Positions 53,557-63,345 are shown, counted from the stretch's first letter. The stretch: DNA of 64,000 bases from JBGVSA01 sp041807905 (GCF_041807905.1 NZ_JBGVSA010000022.1:1-64000); one strand, 5' to 3'. Notes: generated from the sequence alone by a model not told the origin. Program-made: numbers and translations.

Positions 53557-54915
53557 ATGGCCAGCAGACACGACGGTTTTGCCTATCCCCAAGAGCGCCT
53601 GCGCGACATCGCGCAGGAGATTGTCGACTACGCCAAGAGCCGTGGCGCCACGGCCTGCGAGGCGGACGTGTCCGAAGGTGTCGGCCAGTCGGTCACCGTC
53701 CGCCGCGGCGCGGTCGATACTATCGAATACAACCGCGACAAGGGCATCGGCGTAACGGTCTATCTCGGCCAGCAACGCGGGCATGCGAGTTCGTCCGACT
53801 TCTCGCGCGATGCCTTGCGCGCCACGGTCGACGCCGCCCTGTCGATCGCCCGCTTCACAGCGCCCGACGCCTGCGCCGGCCTGGCGGACGCCGACCTGCT
53901 GTGGCGCGGCAACGAGTCCGAAATCGCCTCGTTGAATCTGTATCACCCATGGAATATCTCGGTGGACGATGCGGTCGAGCTTGCCCGCTATTGCGAGGCT
54001 GCCGCGTTCGACGTCAGCCCCGAGATCCGCAACTCCGAAGGTGCCACGGTATCGCGCCAGGAGTCGCAATTCGTCGCCGCCAACAGCCTGGGCTTCAACG
54101 CCGGTTTTGCCACGTCGCGCCACTCGCTGTCGTGCTCGGTGATCGCCGGCGAAGGCGAAGCCATGCAGCGCGACGACTGGTACGCCTCGCGACGCGACGC
54201 GCACGAACTGCCCAATGCTGCGCGGCTGGGCGATTACGCCGCGCGCCGCACGCTGTCTCGCCTGGGCGCATCGCGCGTACCGACCTGCAATGTGCCGGTG
54301 ATCTTTGAAGCGCCGCTGGCGTGCGGACTCATCAGCAACCTCGTGCATGCGGCCAGCGGCGGCAGCCTGTATCGGCGCTCGTCGTTCCTGCTCGACGCGC
54401 TGGGCGAACAGATCTTTTCGCCGATCGTGCAACTGCGCGAAGACCCGTTCGTGCCCAAGGCGCTGGCCAGCACGCCTTTCGACGATGAAGGCGTGGCCAC
54501 GAAGGCGCGCGACATCGTGCGCGACGGCGTGCTGCAGGGCTACTTTCTCGGCACCTATTCGGCGCGCAAGCTGGCGATGAAGTCGACCGGCAACGCTGGC
54601 GGCAGCCACAACCTGGTATTGGAGCCGGGCGAGCGCAGCCTCGTCGAACTGGCCGCCGACATCGGGCGCGGCCTGCTGGTGACGGAACTGCTCGGCCAGG
54701 GCATCAACTATGTGACGGGCGATTACTCGCGCGGCGCCGCAGGCTACTGGATCGAGAACGGCGAGATCCGCCAGCCGGTGCAGGAAATCACCATCGCCGG
54801 CAATCTGCGCGAGATGTTCCGCAACGTGAGCGCCATCGGTAACGACGTGATCGTGCGCGGCGGCAAGCAATCGGGCTCCATCGTCATCGACGGCATGACC
54901 GTCGCGGGCAGCTGA
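53557..54915 (+). CDS. pmbA: Metalloprotease PmbA/TldE
   Basis: 452 residues from ATG 53557. The TldD/TldE fold is seen in ATACEADVSEGVGQSVTVRRG, the central substrate domain and the C-terminal TGNAGGSHNLVLEPG, then GQGINYVTGDYSRGAAGYWIENGEI. It forms a heterodimer with TldD that degrades unfolded peptides and matures microcin-like peptides; PmbA itself lacks the HExxxH zinc site, as here. The tldD gene is not in the window. Confidence 0.95.
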   Translation: MASRHDGFAYPQERLRDIAQEIVDYAKSRGATACEADVSEGVGQSVTVRRGAVDTIEYNRDKGIGVTVYLGQQRGHASSSDFSRDALRATVDAALSIARFTAPDACAGLADADLLWRGNESEIASLNLYHPWNISVDDAVELARYCEAAAFDVSPEIRNSEGATVSRQESQFVAANSLGFNAGFATSRHSLSCSVIAGEGEAMQRDDWYASRRDAHELPNAARLGDYAARRTLSRLGASRVPTCNVPVIFEAPLACGLISNLVHAASGGSLYRRSSFLLDALGEQIFSPIVQLREDPFVPKALASTPFDDEGVATKARDIVRDGVLQGYFLGTYSARKLAMKSTGNAGGSHNLVLEPGERSLVELAADIGRGLLVTELLGQGINYVTGDYSRGAAGYWIENGEIRQPVQEITIAGNLREMFRNVSAIGNDVIVRGGKQSGSIVIDGMTVAGS

Positions 54916-55119
54916 TCGCCCTGTCCTTGCGGCGCCCCGCGTTCGCCGGGGCGCCTTTCCCCGCCTTGCTTCCCTGTCTTGACCGTGCGCCTGCGCCACG
55001 CAGGACGTCGTCATTACTTACATCAAACTTACGGAATTAGCGCCGTATTTTCATACGGTTATCAGCAATAAATATTCCATGCGGGTTCGCCCTAGGGCTG
55101 TTTCTGACATTACGATTTC

Positions 55120-55125
55120 TATAAT
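55120..55125 (+). promoter_or_regulatory. Candidate -10 box upstream of the orphan TRAP binding protein
   Basis: TATAAT lies 55 bases before the GTG start, in an AT-rich stretch; the -35 region (GCTGTT at a 17-base spacing) is poor, which suggests a need for an activator. Confidence 0.4.
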
Positions 55126-55180
55126 CTGACAGCCTGCAGGACAGGCAACACACAGCAGCACACAACAGAGAGGAGACACC

Positions 55181-56275
55181 GTGGAACGCCGTTCATTCAT
55201 GAAGAAGGCGAGCGCTGGCCTCGCCGTGGGTGCGGTCGCCGCACCGGCCATCGCCCAGTCATCGCAACCGAACATCAAGTGGCGCCTGGCATCGAGTTTC
55301 CCCAAGAGCCTGGACACGATCTATGGTGCTGCTGAATCCGTCGCCAACCGCGTGCGCGCCGCAACGGGCGGCAAGTTCGACATCCAGGTCTTCGCCGCGG
55401 GCGAGATCGTCCCCGGCCCCGGCGTGTGCGACGCAGTCAAGGATGCCACCGTGGAGATGGGCCACACCTGCAGCTACTACTTCGTCGGCAAGGACGTGAC
55501 ATTCGCCTTCGATACCGCCCTGCCCTTCGGCCTGAACAGTCGCCAGCAGTCGGCATGGATGTACGAAGGCGGCGGCATGGAACTCATGCGCGACTTCTTC
55601 CGCGACTACAACGTCGTCAACTTCCCCTGTGGCAATACCGGCGTGCAGATGGGCGGCTGGTATCGCAAGGAAATCAAGTCCGTGAAGGACCTCGAAGGTC
55701 TCAAGTTCCGTATCGCGGGCGCCGCCGGCCAGGTGATGGCACGCCTGGGCGTGGTACCGCAGCAGATTCCCGGCGGCGATATCTACCCCGCGCTGGAAAA
55801 AGGCACCATCGACGCGGCCGAATGGGTCGGCCCCTATGACGACGAAAAACTCGGCTTCAACAAGGTCGCCAAGTACTACTACTACCCCGGTTTCTGGGAA
55901 GGCGGTCCGCAGATCACGGTGTATGTGAACGCCAAGAAATGGGCTGAGCTGCCCAAGGAATACCAGCAGATCCTGGAATCGGCCTGCGCGGCGGCGCACG
56001 TCGAAATGCAGGCCAAGTACGACGTGAAGAACGTGGCCGCGCTGCGCAGACTGGTTGCCAGTGGCACCCAACTGCGTCAATTCCCGCGCGACGTCATGCA
56101 GGGCGCATACAAGGCCGCGTTCGAGTTCTACGACGAGACCGCCGCCAAGAATCCGAAGTTCAAGAAAGTCTACGAGCAGTGGCGCAAATTCCGCGACGAC
56201 GAATACCTGTGGTTCCGTGTCGCCGAGAAGAGTTTCGACGATTTCGTCTACAGCCAGCAGACACGCCGCGCGTAG
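55181..56275 (+). CDS. TRAP transporter substrate-binding protein, orphan, Tat-type signal
   Basis: 364 residues from GTG 55181 with GAGAGGAGAC upstream. The signal has twin arginines (ERRSFMKKASAGLAVGAVAA). The mature protein is a DctP/TakP-type binding protein: WRLASSFPKSLDTIYGAAE, FRIAGAAGQVMARLGVVPQQIPGGDIYPALEKGTIDAAEWVGPYDD. It is close to the family that binds alpha-keto acids or related carboxylates as dimers. No DctQ or DctM gene is near, so it must use permeases encoded elsewhere. A terminator follows. Confidence 0.92.
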   Translation: MERRSFMKKASAGLAVGAVAAPAIAQSSQPNIKWRLASSFPKSLDTIYGAAESVANRVRAATGGKFDIQVFAAGEIVPGPGVCDAVKDATVEMGHTCSYYFVGKDVTFAFDTALPFGLNSRQQSAWMYEGGGMELMRDFFRDYNVVNFPCGNTGVQMGGWYRKEIKSVKDLEGLKFRIAGAAGQVMARLGVVPQQIPGGDIYPALEKGTIDAAEWVGPYDDEKLGFNKVAKYYYYPGFWEGGPQITVYVNAKKWAELPKEYQQILESACAAAHVEMQAKYDVKNVAALRRLVASGTQLRQFPRDVMQGAYKAAFEFYDETAAKNPKFKKVYEQWRKFRDDEYLWFRVAEKSFDDFVYSQQTRRA

Positions 56276-56310
56276 CGCTCGACCCGAGTCTCATCCCTTG
56301 GTGCAATCGT

Positions 56311-56337
56311 AGCCCCGCCGCGTGCGGGGCTCTTTTT
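56311..56337 (+). terminator. Intrinsic terminator after the orphan TRAP binding protein gene
   Basis: AGCCCCGC / GCGGGGCT stem with a five-base loop, followed by CTTTTTTT. Confidence 0.88.
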
Positions 56338-56338
56338 T

Positions 56339-57220
56339 TCACGACTGCGCGGTCGCCGATGCGGGCACGAAAAAGCGTCCGCGCAACTCGTCGAGCCCGA
56401 GCATGGAAAGCAGCTCTTCGAGCCGGCGTGCCGCGCGACGCTGCGGCGCACCCTTGCGCGAAGCGATGATGAGCTCGTTCTTCATGGAATGTTCCCAGCC
56501 CACCAGCTCGGTCACATTGAGCTGATAACCGTGGGCTTCGAGCTGCAGACAGCGCAGCACGTTGGTCACGTGGCTGCCGAATTCGCGCGTCTGGATCGGA
56601 TGGCGCCACATCTCGGCCAATGCGCCTGCGGCCAGTTGCTCGGCCTTGTTCCTGCGCAGCACGGACGCCACCTCCGCCTGGCAGCACGGCACCAGCACGA
56701 TGAAGCGGCTCTGGCGCTCGAGCGCGAAACGTATCGCGTCATCGGTAGCGGTGTCGCACGCATGCAGCGCCGTGACGACATCAATGCGTTCGGGCAAGGC
56801 TTGCGAATGCATCGACTCGGCAACCGAGAGATTCAGGAACGACATACCGGCAAAACCCAATCGGTCCGCCAGCTCGCGCGAGCGCGCCACGAGTTCGTCA
56901 CGCGTTTCGATGCCATAGATCTGTGGTCCGGCACCCAATTGCTTGAGGAACAGATCGTAGAGAATGAAGCCGAGGTACGACTTGCCTGCGCCGTGGTCGA
57001 CCAGACGCAGGTCAGCGTGTTCGGCGAGCACGTCGCGCAACAGCGGCTCGATGAACTGCGTGAGGTGATAGACCTGCTTGAGCTTGCGACGGCTGTCCTG
57101 GTTCATCTTGCCATCGCGCGTCAGGATATGGAGTTCCTTCAGCAGTTCCACCGACTGGTCGGGACGGACTTCGTACTTGTTCTCTGGTGGCGCAGCCTTA
57201 GCGCGGTTTTCCTTGCCCAT
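56339..57220 (-). CDS. Class I SAM-dependent methyltransferase (Methyltransf_32/METTL25-like)
   Basis: About 293 residues. The Rossmann motif I VDHGAGKSYLGFILYD is followed by an acidic strand end in YGIETRDELVARS, then DVVTALHACDTATDDAIRFAL and VLVPCCQAEV; the HACDTATD and PCC segments are typical of this methyltransferase subgroup, whose bacterial substrate is not settled. Starts at 57235 and 57259 are also open and none has a clear ribosome binding site, so the N terminus is uncertain. Confidence 0.82.
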   Translation of the reverse strand: MGKENRAKAAPPENKYEVRPDQSVELLKELHILTRDGKMNQDSRRKLKQVYHLTQFIEPLLRDVLAEHADLRLVDHGAGKSYLGFILYDLFLKQLGAGPQIYGIETRDELVARSRELADRLGFAGMSFLNLSVAESMHSQALPERIDVVTALHACDTATDDAIRFALERQSRFIVLVPCCQAEVASVLRRNKAEQLAAGALAEMWRHPIQTREFGSHVTNVLRCLQLEAHGYQLNVTELVGWEHSMKNELIIASRKGAPQRRAARRLEELLSMLGLDELRGRFFVPASATAQS

Positions 57221-57323
57221 ATCGATACCGGTCATGAATTGCGGCATGCATCCGGGCACGCCGTCGAAGGTGGTGTTTTAGGCCTTTTCGGGTGCATGCG
57301 CCTGCGGCGGCACGCGCAGCGCT

Positions 57324-58361
57324 TCAGGGGCGTTTGGCGCCGATCAGGCCGGCGTCGCCCAGTTCGCGCTTGAGGTAGGCATACAGCACGGGAGCCGCCA
57401 CGACGCCGCCGACACCGAACAGCGCTTCCATGGTGATCATGGCGATCACGATTTCCCACGCCCGGGCATCGATGCGGTGCCCGATGATGCGTGCGTTCAC
57501 GAAGTATTCGAGCTTGTGGATGAGCACCAGGAACAGCAACGAAAACGCCGCGATCTGCAACGACAGGGTCGAACTGACCAGCACGATGAAGGTATTCGAA
57601 ATCAGGTTGCCCACCACCGGGAGCAGCCCCGCGATGAAGGTCAGGGTGACGAGCGATTTCGTATAGGGCATCGGGTGCCCCGACAAGGGCAGGATGCCCA
57701 CGAGGTAGATCGCCGTGAGCAACGTATTGAGCGCCGAGATGCGCACCTGCGCGAAGATCACCGTCTGGAACGACTGCGTGAGCCGTGCAAAACGCTCGAT
57801 GAGTGCGGCCGACAGAGGGCGCTGGCTGGCGGGATTGGCCGCATCGTTCCACGACACCATCGCCCCCAGCACCAGCCCTATCAGCGCCAGGATGCTCGCC
57901 CGCACGCTACCATAGCCCAAAGTGGACACCTGCTGCCCGTGCTCGCGCAGCAATGTCGCCACGCGCGCGCGCAATTCGTCCACGCCTTCGGGGATATATG
58001 CCTGGATGTCCGCGGGCAGGAAACCACGCAGATCGGCGACGATCTCCGCCAGACGCAGCAGCAGCCCGCTGAACCCGTGGCTGCGCTGGACCAGGTAGGC
58101 GATGCCGAGGCCGATGGCGGTGAGCAGCATGCACACCACGACGATCACCACCGAGATCGCCAGCATGCGCGCCCAGTGCGACAACTGACGCTGTCGCAGA
58201 AGCCGCCGCTCGATGCTGCGCGTCACGCAATACACCAGCAACCCGGCGATGACCGCCGGCAACAGGTGGAAGACCAACACCGCCGCACAGATCAGTGCGA
58301 TCAAGACATAGCTGGCGATACTTGCGGCACCCGAAGGGCGCGATGCAGAAAGAGGATTCAT
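57324..58361 (-). CDS. AI-2E-family transporter (PerM/YdiK-like)
   Basis: 345 residues from ATG 58361. Seven or eight transmembrane helices with a central soluble part (VDELRARVATLLREHGQQV). The C-terminal block LVTLTFIAGLLPVVGNLISN and IIGHRIDARAWEIVIAMI is the AI-2E family signature. Family members export AI-2 or act as sodium/proton antiporters; many are uncharacterised, so the substrate is open. Confidence 0.85.
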   Translation of the reverse strand: MNPLSASRPSGAASIASYVLIALICAAVLVFHLLPAVIAGLLVYCVTRSIERRLLRQRQLSHWARMLAISVVIVVVCMLLTAIGLGIAYLVQRSHGFSGLLLRLAEIVADLRGFLPADIQAYIPEGVDELRARVATLLREHGQQVSTLGYGSVRASILALIGLVLGAMVSWNDAANPASQRPLSAALIERFARLTQSFQTVIFAQVRISALNTLLTAIYLVGILPLSGHPMPYTKSLVTLTFIAGLLPVVGNLISNTFIVLVSSTLSLQIAAFSLLFLVLIHKLEYFVNARIIGHRIDARAWEIVIAMITMEALFGVGGVVAAPVLYAYLKRELGDAGLIGAKRP

Positions 58362-58482
58362 TCGCGTGGCGGCGTACGGGCCGTCAGATATGGCCACGCG
58401 GTCGCGTGGTGTCGGCCCGCATTCTAGCGCGCCGCCGGGGCGCGCACGCATATTGAGTCATGCGCGGCGCACACGGGCGGCG

Positions 58483-59109
58483 TCAGATCAGACGCTTGTT
58501 GAGCGTATACGTGCCCTCGATGCTGGCCTGCCCCAGCGTATGGGGCTTGATCGCGGCGAGCACGTCCTGCCCGGTAAAGCGTCCGCTCACCGGCAAGCGA
58601 TCAACGTCGAGCGCGTACACAGTGAAGCGGTAGCGGTGTTCGATGGAGTCATTGAACGGCGGGAACGGACCGTCGTAGCCGTAATAGTCGCCCGCCATCT
58701 GCGGGTCGCCGGCGAACCAACCGGTGTAGTCGTTGATGCCGTGGCGCGCGCCGTAGAGTGTCTCCGGCCCGGGGCGGCCGTGCGGCACCAATCCGTTGCT
58801 GAATTCGCCTTCGCGGATTTCGGTCAGATCGGGCGGCAGATCGACCAGCACCCAGTGGAAAAAATCCACGCGAGGCAGATCGGGCGGTACTTCGCGGTCG
58901 GTCTTGTTCACATCGTCGCCGCGGCTGGGCGCGTCCGGATCATGAACGATCACCGCGAACGAGCGCGTGCCAACGGGCACATCGCTCCAGGCCAGATGCG
59001 GGTTGATGTCATCGGACACGGAGACGATGCTGGAATCGTCCGGTTTGCCGGCTGCATTCCGCGGATTGATGCGCGCGCCGGGGGTAATCGAGTGGCTTGT
59101 CAGACGCAT
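58483..59109 (-). CDS. PEBP-family protein (YbhB/YbcL-like)
   Basis: 208 residues from ATG 59109 with AGGAGC eight bases upstream. The phosphatidylethanolamine-binding-protein fold is visible: NPHLAWSDVP, VIVHDPDAPS, HWVLVDLP, GYDGPFPPFND and RYRFTVYALD. It has no signal peptide, so it is cytosolic. Bacterial members (YbhB, YbcL) have no firm function. It is somewhat longer than YbhB (158 residues) because of an insert around residues 62-75 and a longer middle loop. Confidence 0.88.
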   Translation of the reverse strand: MRLTSHSITPGARINPRNAAGKPDDSSIVSVSDDINPHLAWSDVPVGTRSFAVIVHDPDAPSRGDDVNKTDREVPPDLPRVDFFHWVLVDLPPDLTEIREGEFSNGLVPHGRPGPETLYGARHGINDYTGWFAGDPQMAGDYYGYDGPFPPFNDSIEHRYRFTVYALDVDRLPVSGRFTGQDVLAAIKPHTLGQASIEGTYTLNKRLI

Positions 59110-59235
59110 GACGGGCTCCTGAGGGGTCGCAATGGATGGAGAGGGTCGCGGCTGCCGTCACGTTGCGAATGCCCGCGAGGCAAGCCTTCGGCGTCGACCT
59201 TAACGCGCAGCTTCCGGGCCGGTAAACCCCCGACG

Positions 59236-59261
59236 TGAAAATGGCGCCCGCAGGCGCCATT
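59236..59261 (-). terminator. Terminator-like hairpin after metY
   Basis: AATGGCGCC / GGCGCCATT stem with a four-base loop; on the minus strand it is followed by a short T tract, 24 bases after the metY stop. Confidence 0.55.
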
Positions 59262-59284
59262 GATTCACCGCCGAACCCGCAGGC

Positions 59285-60556
59285 TCAGGCTGCCGCGAGC
59301 GCCTGTTCGATGTCAGCGAGAATGTCATCGATGTGCTCGATGCCGATCGACAGCCGCACCATGTCTTCCGACACGCCAGCCTTGGCCAGCTCTTCGGGCG
59401 ACAACTGGCGGTGCGTGGTCGATGCCGGATGGCAGGCCAGCGACTTGCAGTCACCGATATTGACCAGGCGCGTGACCAGCTTGAGCGCGTCCTGGAAGCG
59501 TGCGCCACCTTCACGCCCGCCCTTCACGCCAAAGCTCAGGATGCCCGAGGCGCGACCGCCCATGTAACGCTTGACCAGCGCGTAGTCGCCATGGTCTTCG
59601 AGCCCGGCGTAATTCACCCAGTTGACCTTGGCATGCCCCTTGAGGAACTGCGCCACCCGCACGGCGTTTTCGCAGATGCGATCCATGCGCAGCGCCACGG
59701 TCTCGATGCCCTGCATGATCTGGAATGCGTTGAACGGGCTGATCGCCGCGCCCATATTGCGCAGCGGCACCACGCGCGCGCGGCCGATGAACGCAGCCGG
59801 ACCGAGCGCTTCGGTGTAGACGACGCCATGGTATGACACGTCCGGCTCGTTGAGACGGCGGAAGCGCACCTTGTGCTGGGCCCACGGGAATTTGCCTGAA
59901 TCGATGATCGCGCCGCCCAGCGACGTGCCGTGGCCACCCAGGTACTTGGTGAGCGACTGCACCACGATGTCGGCGCCATGTTCGATCGGCCGGCACAGGT
60001 ACGGCGTCGGCACGGTGTTGTCGACGATCAGCGGAATACCGTGGCGATGCGCAACTTCAGCGAGTGCGGCGAAGTCGGTGATGTTCCCCAGTGGGTTGCC
60101 GATCGATTCGCAATAGATGGCCTTGGTCTTGTCATCGATGAGCGCTTCGAACGCTTTCGGGTCGCGGTAGTCGGCAAAGCGCGCCTGGATGCCCAACTGC
60201 GGAAAAGTGTGCGCGAACAGGTTGTATGTACCGCCGTACAACGTGGCGGCCGAGATGAAGTTGTCGCCCGCCTCGCAGATGGTCTGGATGGCGTAGGTGA
60301 TGGCTGCCGCACCCGAAGCGACCGCCAGGGCCGCGATGCCGCCTTCGAGCGCGGCGATGCGCTTTTCCAGCACGTCCTGCGTGGGGTTCATGATGCGCGT
60401 GTAGATGTTGCCCGGCACCTTGAGGTCGAACAGGTCTGCGCCGTGCTGCGTGTCGTCGAACGCATAGGCAACGGTCTGGTACAGCGGCACCGCCACCGCG
60501 TGGGTGGTCGGTTCGGGCGTGTAGCCTGCGTGGACGGCGAGCGTTTCGAATTTCAC
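59285..60556 (-). CDS. metY: O-acetylhomoserine sulfhydrylase (aminocarboxypropyltransferase)
   Basis: 423 residues from GTG 60556, with AAGGGGGAA upstream; the frame remains open to 61378 but that part overlaps the divergent epimerase gene. The PLP enzyme pattern of Cys/Met metabolism is complete: ETLAVHAGYTPEPTT, YTRIMNPTQDVLEKRIAALEGG, ESIGNPLGN, VDNTVPTPYLCRPIEHGADIV and SLTKYLGGHGT with the PLP lysine. It makes homocysteine from O-acetylhomoserine and sulfide. It is a single-gene unit. Confidence 0.94.
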   Translation of the reverse strand: MKFETLAVHAGYTPEPTTHAVAVPLYQTVAYAFDDTQHGADLFDLKVPGNIYTRIMNPTQDVLEKRIAALEGGIAALAVASGAAAITYAIQTICEAGDNFISAATLYGGTYNLFAHTFPQLGIQARFADYRDPKAFEALIDDKTKAIYCESIGNPLGNITDFAALAEVAHRHGIPLIVDNTVPTPYLCRPIEHGADIVVQSLTKYLGGHGTSLGGAIIDSGKFPWAQHKVRFRRLNEPDVSYHGVVYTEALGPAAFIGRARVVPLRNMGAAISPFNAFQIMQGIETVALRMDRICENAVRVAQFLKGHAKVNWVNYAGLEDHGDYALVKRYMGGRASGILSFGVKGGREGGARFQDALKLVTRLVNIGDCKSLACHPASTTHRQLSPEELAKAGVSEDMVRLSIGIEHIDDILADIEQALAAA

Positions 60557-60721
60557 GGCGGTTCCCCCTTTGGTCAAAAGGTGACAAGTATAGGCACCCC
60601 GGGCCGCGCCGCCATTGCTCAAGTTCGCATATGCAATGCGCCGGTTTGCGCCATGCGCGGACGAGCGCGTAGGATCGACCCTTTCGCGCGCGATGTGCGC
60701 TGAACTGGCACGGGGAACCCG

Positions 60722-61738
60722 ATGAAAGTCCTGATCCTTGGCGGCACCGGCGTCATCAGCCGGGCCATCGTACCGCTGTTGCTCGAACGTGGGCACGACG
60801 TCACTGTCTTCAATCGCGGCCAGCGCGCCCAGGCACCGGCAGGCGTGCGCGTCATGCTTGGCGATCGCGCCGATCGCGAAGGTTTCCGCGCCACCATGCA
60901 GGCTGAGAAATTCGACGTGGTGATCGACATGATCGCATTCACCGAAGACGACGCCCGCTCCACGGTGAAAACCTTCCGCGGTCGCGTCGAGCAGATCATC
61001 GTCTGTTCGAGTTCTTCGGCCTACCAGCGCCCGTATCGCACGATTCCCGTGCAGGAAGACGCCGAAGCGCTGTGCGAAGACCCTGTCTTTCCATACTCCT
61101 TCAACAAGGCGCAGATCGAGCGTTACCTGCAGGCGTTGATCCGCGATGAAGGTCTGCCGATCACCATCATCCGCCCCTCGCTGACTTTCGGGCCCGGCGC
61201 GGCGGGCTTCGGGGTGCTGCGACAGAATTACGGCGTCATCGACCGGATCAGACGCGGCAAGCCGCTGGTGATGTTCGGCGACGGCAAGAACCCATGGAGC
61301 TTTACCTTCGCGCCCGATCTGGCCGTTGCGTTCGCGGGGGCGGTCGGCAATCGCCGCACCTACGGCCAGCACTATCACGCCACGAACGAAGCGCGCACGG
61401 CGTGGCAGGATCTCTACCTCGAAGCAGGGCGTGTGCTCGGCGTCGAACCGAGGCTGTTCTTCCTGCCGGCCGATCTGCTCTATCGCGCAGCGCCGACGCT
61501 ATGTGCACACCTGCATTTCGAAAAGTCGTACCCGGGCCTCTTCGATAACAGCAAGATCCGCCGCGACATCCCCGAGTTCGCACCGCGAATCGATCTGCAC
61601 GCCGGACTGACGACGCTGTTCGCGTGGTTCGAGGCCGAATCGCGCGCCATCGACCCGGAGAAAGAAGCGCTCGAAGATCGACTTCACGGGATCCATCGCG
61701 GACTCGGCGAGCAAGTTGCCAACCTTTACACCCGGTAG
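60722..61738 (+). CDS. NAD-dependent epimerase/dehydratase (extended SDR)
   Basis: 338 residues. The N-terminal Rossmann loop is LILGGTGVISRAI, with D51 in LGDRADRE. The catalytic pair Y-x-x-x-K is YSFNK in PVFPYSFNKAQIERYL, and SSSSAYQR is the serine-bearing strand. This kind acts on nucleotide sugars, but some members are isomerases or chloroplast-type RNA-binding relatives, so a substrate cannot be given. It precedes the YchJ gene by four bases, with likely co-transcription. Confidence 0.82.
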   Translation: MKVLILGGTGVISRAIVPLLLERGHDVTVFNRGQRAQAPAGVRVMLGDRADREGFRATMQAEKFDVVIDMIAFTEDDARSTVKTFRGRVEQIIVCSSSSAYQRPYRTIPVQEDAEALCEDPVFPYSFNKAQIERYLQALIRDEGLPITIIRPSLTFGPGAAGFGVLRQNYGVIDRIRRGKPLVMFGDGKNPWSFTFAPDLAVAFAGAVGNRRTYGQHYHATNEARTAWQDLYLEAGRVLGVEPRLFFLPADLLYRAAPTLCAHLHFEKSYPGLFDNSKIRRDIPEFAPRIDLHAGLTTLFAWFEAESRAIDPEKEALEDRLHGIHRGLGEQVANLYTR

Positions 61739-61742
61739 TCGA

Positions 61743-62147
61743 ATGCCTCTCGCGAAGAACACGCCGCCCGGGCAATCCCCCTGCCCGTGCGGAAGCGGCC
61801 GGACCTATGCCCGCTGCTGCGGGCCTTGGCACGATGGCGAGCCGGCGCCTACGCCGGAAGCGCTCATGCGCTCACGCTATTCGGCCTACGCGCTGGGGCT
61901 GGACGACTACGTCGCCGCCACCTGGCATGCCAGTACGCGTCCGACAGACACCGCCAGTGACGACGCGGTGAAATGGATCGGGCTGAAGATCGTGCACGCC
62001 CCGCAGGCCGAAGGCGACGCGGCAGCGGTGGAATTCATCGCCCGCTACAAGATCGGCGGGCGTGCCTACCGCATGCACGAGACCAGCCGCTTCGTGCGCG
62101 AAGATGGGCGCTGGTACTACGTCGACGGCGACGTGACCGACGACTGA
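61743..62147 (+). CDS. YchJ-family protein (UPF0225) with SEC-C zinc motif
   Basis: 134 residues from ATG 61743; an in-frame ATG at 61716 overlaps the upstream gene. The N-terminal SEC-C motif CPCGSGRTYARCCGPWHDG binds zinc, and the remainder is the NTF2-like domain of YchJ with LMRSRYSAYALGLDDYVAATWH. Its role is unknown; SEC-C domains occur in SecA and in several protein-quality factors. It is four bases from the epimerase gene and 28 bases before the MFS gene. Confidence 0.88.
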   Translation: MPLAKNTPPGQSPCPCGSGRTYARCCGPWHDGEPAPTPEALMRSRYSAYALGLDDYVAATWHASTRPTDTASDDAVKWIGLKIVHAPQAEGDAAAVEFIARYKIGGRAYRMHETSRFVREDGRWYYVDGDVTDD

Positions 62148-62175
62148 CACCCCACGCGCGCCGCTCCGAATCTCC

Positions 62176-63345
62176 ATGCATAACGACAACGACTCCCTGA
62201 CGCACCCGCCTCTGGCCGCACGCGTCGCAACCAAGGCGCATTTCTTCATCAGCGGCCTGCTCTTTGCAAGCTGGGGCGTGCACGTGCCGACCGTGCGCAA
62301 GCTCTATGACCTGGGCGAAGCGGAACTCGCGTGGCTGATGCTGGCCGCAAGCCTCGGCGCCATCATCGCGCTGACGCGCGTCGGCAACTGGGTGGCCCGT
62401 CATGGCGCGCGACCGGTGGTGCTCGTCGGCGGCCTGATGATCTGCCTGCCGCTCGCCCTTCTCGTCCATATGCCCGGCTACTTCAGCGCCATGGCGACCT
62501 TGTTCGTCTTCGGGCTGGCCACCGGCACTTTGGACGTGGCGATGAACGCAGAGGCGGTCGCCGTGGAGGATGCGTATGCGCGACCGATCATGTCGTCGTT
62601 CCATGGATTCTTCAGTCTCGGCGGCATGGCGGGCGCGCTGATCGGCAGCGCCGTGGCAGCCGCCGGCGTCACGCCCGCCGTACATCTCGCGCTGGTCGCC
62701 GTCGGTGGCTTCATCGGCGTGTGGATCGCCGCGCGCTACATGCTGCCGACCGAACACACGCACTCGCCCGAACACGCAGATGCGCCCTTCCGCCTGCCGC
62801 GCGGGGTGCTGCTCCTGCTCGGCATGCTGGCGGCATTCGGGCTCATCGGCGAAGGCGCCATGTACGACTGGAGCACGCTGTACATGGTGCGTGTGCTCGA
62901 CAGTCCTGCGGCGGTCGCGGCCCTCGCCTATGGTGCATTCTCTGCAGCCATGGCTGCCGGCCGCTTCGGCGGCGACTACGTGCGTGCCCGGCTCGGCTCT
63001 GCGCGCACGCTGCGCGTATCGGCATGGCTGGCGGCGATATCGATGATCGCCGCCCTGATCATCGCGCAATCATGGGCGGCGCTGGCGGGGTTCGCGCTGG
63101 TGGGCGTGGGGTTCTCGAACATCATCCCGGTACTGTTCTCGGCCGCCGCCAAGGTGCCCGGCGTGCCGGCGGCGCAAGGCATCGCGGCGGTATCGGGCGC
63201 CGGTTACGTCGGGTTCATGATCGGCCCGCCGATGATCGGATTTCTCGCGCACGGGTGGGGACTGGGCGTCGGGCTGATCGTCGTGGCAGTGTTCGCGGCA
63301 CTCGTCGCGCTTCTCGCCCGTCGTGCGATGGCGACAACGATGTGA
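62176..63345 (+). CDS. MFS transporter
   Basis: 389 residues with about twelve transmembrane helices. The early FFISGLLFASWGVHVPTVRK segment and the FHGFFSLGGMAGALIGSAV helix resemble the YbjJ/fucose-permease-like branch of the major facilitator superfamily. Small hydrophilic loops, no extra domain. The substrate is unknown. It is the last gene of a three-gene run with the epimerase and YchJ genes. Confidence 0.87.
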   Translation: MHNDNDSLTHPPLAARVATKAHFFISGLLFASWGVHVPTVRKLYDLGEAELAWLMLAASLGAIIALTRVGNWVARHGARPVVLVGGLMICLPLALLVHMPGYFSAMATLFVFGLATGTLDVAMNAEAVAVEDAYARPIMSSFHGFFSLGGMAGALIGSAVAAAGVTPAVHLALVAVGGFIGVWIAARYMLPTEHTHSPEHADAPFRLPRGVLLLLGMLAAFGLIGEGAMYDWSTLYMVRVLDSPAAVAALAYGAFSAAMAAGRFGGDYVRARLGSARTLRVSAWLAAISMIAALIIAQSWAALAGFALVGVGFSNIIPVLFSAAAKVPGVPAAQGIAAVSGAGYVGFMIGPPMIGFLAHGWGLGVGLIVVAVFAALVALLARRAMATTM

